DNA of 8,777 bases from Planctomycetota bacterium (GTDB taxonomy: Bacteria > Planctomycetota > Brocadiia > SM23-32). The DNA lies in contig JAUVVP010000050.1 in the NCBI GenBank assembly GCA_030604585.1, positions 1 through 8,777 of the forward strand, in the 5' to 3' direction. The position numbers and the translations under genes were made by a program. The notes beneath the pieces are model-generated. The model did not search any database, was not told the origin of the DNA, and saw nothing but the letters and a program-made list of their open reading frames with translations. This document shows, piece by piece, positions 5,179 through 8,777 of this stretch (within the stretch, counting starts at the first letter, position 1; each line of letters starts with the position of its first letter).

Positions 5179-7575
5179 TCAAAAAGCCTGCCGCAGGCCG
5201 AAGGAGAAGTGGTAGGCTTGCGTCTCGTCGTCGGACTCTCTGAGGAGGGGAGCGGCCAGGTCGAACTCGACCACGAGGGGGCCGAAGTAGGCGACCTGCC
5301 AGCGTATGCCCGCCCCGACCGAGAGGCGCAGCTCATCCCAGCCGGTGAAGATGTCGCCCACGTCTTTGCTGACGTAGCCCGCGTCGCAGAAGGTGACCAG
5401 CCGCACCCCCGCCTCCTCCGACAGGGGGAAGCTGTACTCGACCGAGCCCAGCAGCATGGACTCGCCGCCGATCTGCGCGCCCGTGGCCGGGTCCGACGGG
5501 GAGACCCCCTCGAACTCGAAGCCCCTCAGCGTGCTGAACCCCCCGGCGTAGAAGCGCTCGAAGACCGGCACGTCCCCGCTGTAGGAGTCCACCAGGCCGA
5601 GGCGGCCGCGCACGCCGACCACGTGTTTCCTGCGGCCGCGTTCCTGGCGCACGGTCCAGTACTTCCGGGCGTGCAGTTCGAGCTTCACCGTCTCGACGTC
5701 GCCGGCGGCCAGCTCCAGCTCGGCCCCGGCCAGGTGGCCCTCGGTGGGCATGTAGCGGTCGTCGCGGCGGTCCTGCAAGGCCCTGAAGCGCACGAACGGC
5801 TTCGAATGGGAACCCTCGTCGCGCAGGATGACGGCGGGCGGCGCGTCTCCGATGTTATCCACGTCGATGGTCTCGTAACCGGCGGTGACGCCGCGCCACA
5901 GGAACTTGGTCAGCCCCTGCCCCACCGTGACGCTGGCGCCGGTGCGGGTCTCGTCGAACTCCTCGCGGGCTATGCCCCGGGAGTAGATGCTGGTGCCGAA
6001 GCTGTACTCGGTGTTCCAGACGGCGGGGTCCTCGAAAGCGATGGCGTAGAAGGAGCGCCGCGTCCCCGCGCTCAGCAGCAGCGAGAGCTTGTGGCCGCCG
6101 CCTCGGAATGCGTTGCCGCGCCAGAGGTCGTCCCAGCTCGAGGGCCAGTTCCACAGGTCGAAGTTCTCTTCCACCACGGAGAGATGGGCCAGCAGGCCGC
6201 TCTCGCTGGCGATGCCGCCGCCGAGGGAGATGCGGCCCGTCCGGCCCTCTTCAACGCGGACCACGGCGTCGCGCAGGGCGCCCTCCCGGGGCTCCAGGCC
6301 GATCTGGATCGGCGTTGGCGAGGTCGCCGAGGGCCGCGCAAAGTAGCCCGTGTTGCGCAGCACCTGCTCGCTCTCCCTGAACCTGGCGGCGCTGGCCCGC
6401 TCGCCGGGATAGAAGGTCAGGTTGCGCCGCACCACCGCCTCTTTCGTGCGCGTCAGCCCGCGGACCTTGATGTGCCTGATGTAGACCGGCTCGCCCTCGA
6501 CGATGCGGACCTTGACCGTCACCTCCGCGCCGACGGCCGCCGGCACCGCCTCCAGCCGCAGGTTGCCCTTCGCGACGGTGACGTCCCAGTAGCCCTGGTC
6601 GGCGTAGAGGGCCGATATCGCCTCCGCCGACTCGTCCAGGTCGTCCGCCCGGTAGCGCTCCCCGACGATGATCGGCATGGACTCCTGCAGCTCGGCGTCG
6701 CGGAAGAGCGTGTTCCCCTCGAACAGTATCTCTTTGACGTAATAGCGCTGGTTCTCCTGCACGGTCACGTACAGCGTGACCCGCCTCATGTCCTTGCCGT
6801 AGGCAAAGGAGCCCTCCACCTGGGCGTCCTGGTAGCCCCGGTCATGGTAGGCGGCCTCGAGGCGGATCAGGTCCTCCCGGAACACGTCCTCGTCGAACCA
6901 ACCGCGCCGGAAGAATGATATCCAGGCCCGGGTCCTGCTCTTCATGGCGTCGAGCAGCTCGCCGTCGTGGACGTGACGGTTGCCCTGGAACCTGATCTCC
7001 TCCACCCAGGCGCGCTTCCGCCCGATGTAGAAGGCCAGCTCCCGCTCCGTTGCGGTCGCGGTGCTGAGCCGGCCGCTGACGGGCACGACGGGACGGTCCT
7101 CTTCCCGGTAGGCGTTGGCGATCATCCGCTCGGCGCTGCGCACCTCCGCCTCGCCGACGGCGTCCCCGGCCTTGATGCCGGCCAGTTGGGCCAGCCGTTC
7201 GGGGGAGAAGCGATCGTCGCCGCTGAAGGAGACGCGCGTCAGCCGCACCCGCTCTTCCAGGGTCAGGACGGCTTCCACCTCGCCTTCCATCGCCGGCCCG
7301 GCCTCGTAGGAGATGGCCCCGTAAAGGCCGCTCTCGTTCCACTGTGCGACGGCCGCCTCCAGCAGCGGCTCATCCAGGGGTTCGCCTTCCCGGACGCCGA
7401 GCGCGTCGAGCACCTGCTGCTTGGTGAGCAGGAAGTTGTCGCGGACGGCAAAGCGGGCAACGGGTGGCTGGTCCGCCAGGGCTGCAAGGCCGCCATAGCA
7501 GAGGCAGAACGCCAGCAGGCAGGCAAAGGGAGTCCTGAGATGCTGAGGCCCGGCCGTCCGAAGGCTGTGTGTCAT
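5179..7575 (-). CDS. bamA: Outer membrane protein assembly factor BamA
   Basis: BamA is the outer-membrane barrel that folds and inserts other beta-barrel proteins. The 798 residues (E. coli: 810) start with a signal peptide (hydrophobic about 17-33, cleavage near ALA-DQ). Five POTRA repeats follow at about 39-108, 110-187, 188-275, 276-361 and 364-441, seen as recurring 'F.GN..' and 'GY.DA.V' patterns. The barrel spans about 445-798. The Omp85 loop-6 motif is LRGF (683-686), within 'GGFSTLRGFEFEGVSP'. The C-terminal residue is Phe, as expected for a barrel that is itself assembled by Bam. The ATG start (7575) lies 12 bases after the dnaB stop with no clear ribosome-binding site, so translation may be coupled to dnaB. 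It is followed by skp, its chaperone partner. No BamB-E lipoprotein gene is present. Confidence 0.94.
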   Translation of the reverse strand: MTHSLRTAGPQHLRTPFACLLAFCLCYGGLAALADQPPVARFAVRDNFLLTKQQVLDALGVREGEPLDEPLLEAAVAQWNESGLYGAISYEAGPAMEGEVEAVLTLEERVRLTRVSFSGDDRFSPERLAQLAGIKAGDAVGEAEVRSAERMIANAYREEDRPVVPVSGRLSTATATERELAFYIGRKRAWVEEIRFQGNRHVHDGELLDAMKSRTRAWISFFRRGWFDEDVFREDLIRLEAAYHDRGYQDAQVEGSFAYGKDMRRVTLYVTVQENQRYYVKEILFEGNTLFRDAELQESMPIIVGERYRADDLDESAEAISALYADQGYWDVTVAKGNLRLEAVPAAVGAEVTVKVRIVEGEPVYIRHIKVRGLTRTKEAVVRRNLTFYPGERASAARFRESEQVLRNTGYFARPSATSPTPIQIGLEPREGALRDAVVRVEEGRTGRISLGGGIASESGLLAHLSVVEENFDLWNWPSSWDDLWRGNAFRGGGHKLSLLLSAGTRRSFYAIAFEDPAVWNTEYSFGTSIYSRGIAREEFDETRTGASVTVGQGLTKFLWRGVTAGYETIDVDNIGDAPPAVILRDEGSHSKPFVRFRALQDRRDDRYMPTEGHLAGAELELAAGDVETVKLELHARKYWTVRQERGRRKHVVGVRGRLGLVDSYSGDVPVFERFYAGGFSTLRGFEFEGVSPSDPATGAQIGGESMLLGSVEYSFPLSEEAGVRLVTFCDAGYVSKDVGDIFTGWDELRLSVGAGIRWQVAYFGPLVVEFDLAAPLLRESDDETQAYHFSFGLRQAF
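5181..5199 (-). terminator. Terminator-like hairpin overlapping the end of bamA
   Basis: Read on the minus strand, GCCTG-CGG-CAGGC (5198-5186) forms a 5-bp GC stem, extended by one G-U pair, followed directly by TTTTT (5185-5181). The hairpin lies inside the last bamA codons (Leu-Arg-Gln-Ala-Phe), and the T-run leads into the TGA stop. The stem is short, so strong termination is doubtful; partial termination between bamA and skp is possible. Confidence 0.35.
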
Positions 7576-7587
7576 AGGGGTTACCGG

Positions 7588-8777
7588 TCAGGTGCCGCCC
7601 GTTGTGGTCGTGGCAGTCGCGCGCGATTCGAAGCGTAGATAGCGCTTCTGGAAGACCAGGTGGACCGTGCCGGTCGGTCCGTTCCGCTGCTTGGCGACGA
7701 TCAGCTCGGCCTCGGCGCCGCTCGCTCCGTCCGCCTCGTCTGCGGGCTCCTGCGGGCGGTGGAGCAGCAGGACGACATCGGCGTCCTGTTCGATGGCGCC
7801 GCTCTCGCGCAGGTCGCTCAGGCGGGGGCGGCGCTGCTCCTGTTCGACGCGCCGGCTCAACTGGGCCACGGCGATCAGGGGTATGTTCAGCTCCCGCGCC
7901 AGTGCTTTGAGGCCCTGGCTTATCTCCGCCACCTCGGTGGCCCGATTGTCGCGCGTGCGGTTGGCGGTGAGCAGTTGCAGGTAGTCCACGATGATCAGCT
8001 CGACCTTGTGGCGGTGCATCACCCTGCGCGCCCTGGCCCGCAGGTCCAGCACGCGCAGCGTCGGGCTGTCGTCAATGATCAGGGGCAGGCCGACCAGGTC
8101 GTCGAGGGCGGTCTCCAGGCCCTCCCATTCCTTCTGGTTGAGGGTGCCGCGCCGGAAGTCGTGCGTGTCGAGCCGGTTGTGGATGCAGATGAAGTTGCTG
8201 ACGATCTGTTCGGCCGGCATCTCCAGGGTGTAGAGGGCGGCGGGGCGGCGCTCCACGGTGCAGACGTGGTGGAGGATGTTCAGTGCGAGGCTCGTCTTGC
8301 CAATGCTGGGCCGGGCCGCCACGACGATGAACTCCCCGGGCTGGAACCCGCCCGTCATGTCGTCCAGGTCGTAGTAACCGCTGGCCAGGCCGGTCAACTG
8401 GCCGGGATGCTGGTGCAGCTCCTCGAGCCGGGCGACGATGTTCTGGAGCACGTCGTTGACGTCGCGCACGCGGCCGGCGTCCTTTTCGTGACGCACGGCC
8501 AGTATGTGGGCCTCGGCCTCGTCCAGCAGGTCCTCGACGGCCTGGGAGTCCAGGTAGGCGTTCTTCTGGATCTCGGCGGCCGTCCCGATCAGGTGCCGCC
8601 GCAGGGCGTGTTTGCGCACTATCTCGATGTAGTGCTCGGCGTTGGCGCTGGTGGGGACGGCCTCCATCAGCTCCAGCAGGTAGGCCTGCCCGCCCACCTT
8701 GTCGAGCTTCTCCTGGCGGGCCAGTTCGTCGCGCAGCAGGATCAGGTCCACGGCGTTGTGGGTGTCGGCGAGCTGCA
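7588..8777 (-). CDS. dnaB: Replicative DNA helicase DnaB (5' end outside window)
   Basis: DnaB is the hexameric helicase that unwinds DNA at the replication fork. The frame is open to the window edge. Codons before the first GTG (8751) still match the family (a 'QLADTHNAVDLILLRDEL' stretch), so the gene continues outside and no start should be placed here. Counting from 8751, the linker region ends near 120 and the RecA-like ATPase core follows. Walker A is ARPSIGKT (146-153), the catalytic Glu177 is in TLEMP, and Walker B is IIVDYLQLL (253-261). The AQLSRRVE and AIEQDADVVLLLHR segments (296-332) and the arginine-finger loop KQRNGPTG (354-361) are also present. A Thr-rich tail ends the protein. 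There is no sign of an intein at the Walker A site. It is the most upstream gene visible of the minus-strand cluster. Confidence 0.95.
   Translation of the reverse strand, partial: QLADTHNAVDLILLRDELARQEKLDKVGGQAYLLELMEAVPTSANAEHYIEIVRKHALRRHLIGTAAEIQKNAYLDSQAVEDLLDEAEAHILAVRHEKDAGRVRDVNDVLQNIVARLEELHQHPGQLTGLASGYYDLDDMTGGFQPGEFIVVAARPSIGKTSLALNILHHVCTVERRPAALYTLEMPAEQIVSNFICIHNRLDTHDFRRGTLNQKEWEGLETALDDLVGLPLIIDDSPTLRVLDLRARARRVMHRHKVELIIVDYLQLLTANRTRDNRATEVAEISQGLKALARELNIPLIAVAQLSRRVEQEQRRPRLSDLRESGAIEQDADVVLLLHRPQEPADEADGASGAEAELIVAKQRNGPTGTVHLVFQKRYLRFESRATATTTTGGT

Noticed and set aside
5109..5336. Longer N-terminus for skp beginning at 5336
   Set aside because: The extra 76 residues overlap bamA codons and have no Skp homology. 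ATG 5108 has AGGA at good spacing and begins a normal signal peptide.
5209..6918. Long plus-strand open frame of 569 codons opposite bamA
   Set aside because: It lies entirely antisense to a clear BamA. Its translation is Ala/Gly/Val/Asp-rich without domains. In GC-rich DNA, codon bias keeps the opposite strand free of stops.
7470..7575. BamA signal region with Cys residues read as a lipoprotein signal
   Set aside because: The Cys are within the hydrophobic core and do not fit a lipobox. An ordinary signal peptide with cleavage near ALA-DQ fits better.

Overview
This is a GC-rich window (roughly two thirds G+C by eye) from a Gram-negative-type bacterium that builds lipid A. The best guess is a lineage of the PVC/FCB kind, most likely Planctomycetota. 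The reasons are an LpxC-FabZ gene fusion, a bamA-skp-lpxC/fabZ-lpxA cluster, and simple heptad repeats in an intergenic region. The taxonomic call is inference; nothing in the window proves it.

Left part, plus strand (1-1391): the last 51 codons of a probable glycosyltransferase, then a 247-base gap, then galE (UDP-glucose 4-epimerase). The gap carries a compact 88-base nested inverted repeat that looks like a REP/BIME element, a good -10 box, and a leader with two competing GC-rich hairpins. Middle junction (1383-1514): galE converges on the minus-strand cluster. Both 3' ends run into arrays of a 7-base repeat (NNTGAAG) in opposite orientations, which together form a long inverted repeat.

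Right part, minus strand (8777 down to 1519): dnaB (replicative helicase, 5' end outside the window), bamA, skp/ompH, lpxC-fabZ, lpxA, and a TrkA/KtrA-type RCK protein. All are co-directional with gaps of 12, 70, 25, 59 and 47 bases, so they probably form one or two transcripts. BamA and Skp handle outer-membrane protein assembly. LpxA and LpxC do the first two steps of lipid A synthesis. FabZ makes the acyl chains that feed both lipid A and phospholipids. GalE and the glycosyltransferase fit surface-sugar synthesis. The region is therefore an envelope-biogenesis locus with a helicase gene at its head and a potassium-transport regulator at its tail.

The most notable observation is an in-frame amber codon (TAG, 3371-3373 on the minus strand) inside the FabZ half of the LpxC-FabZ fusion. 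Homology resumes in the same frame with no residue lost, at a position that is normally leucine. The catalytic residues of LpxC and FabZ all lie before the stop, but the second half of the FabZ hot-dog fold lies after it. This is either a sequence error, a recent mutation in a normally essential gene, or a recoding/read-through event.
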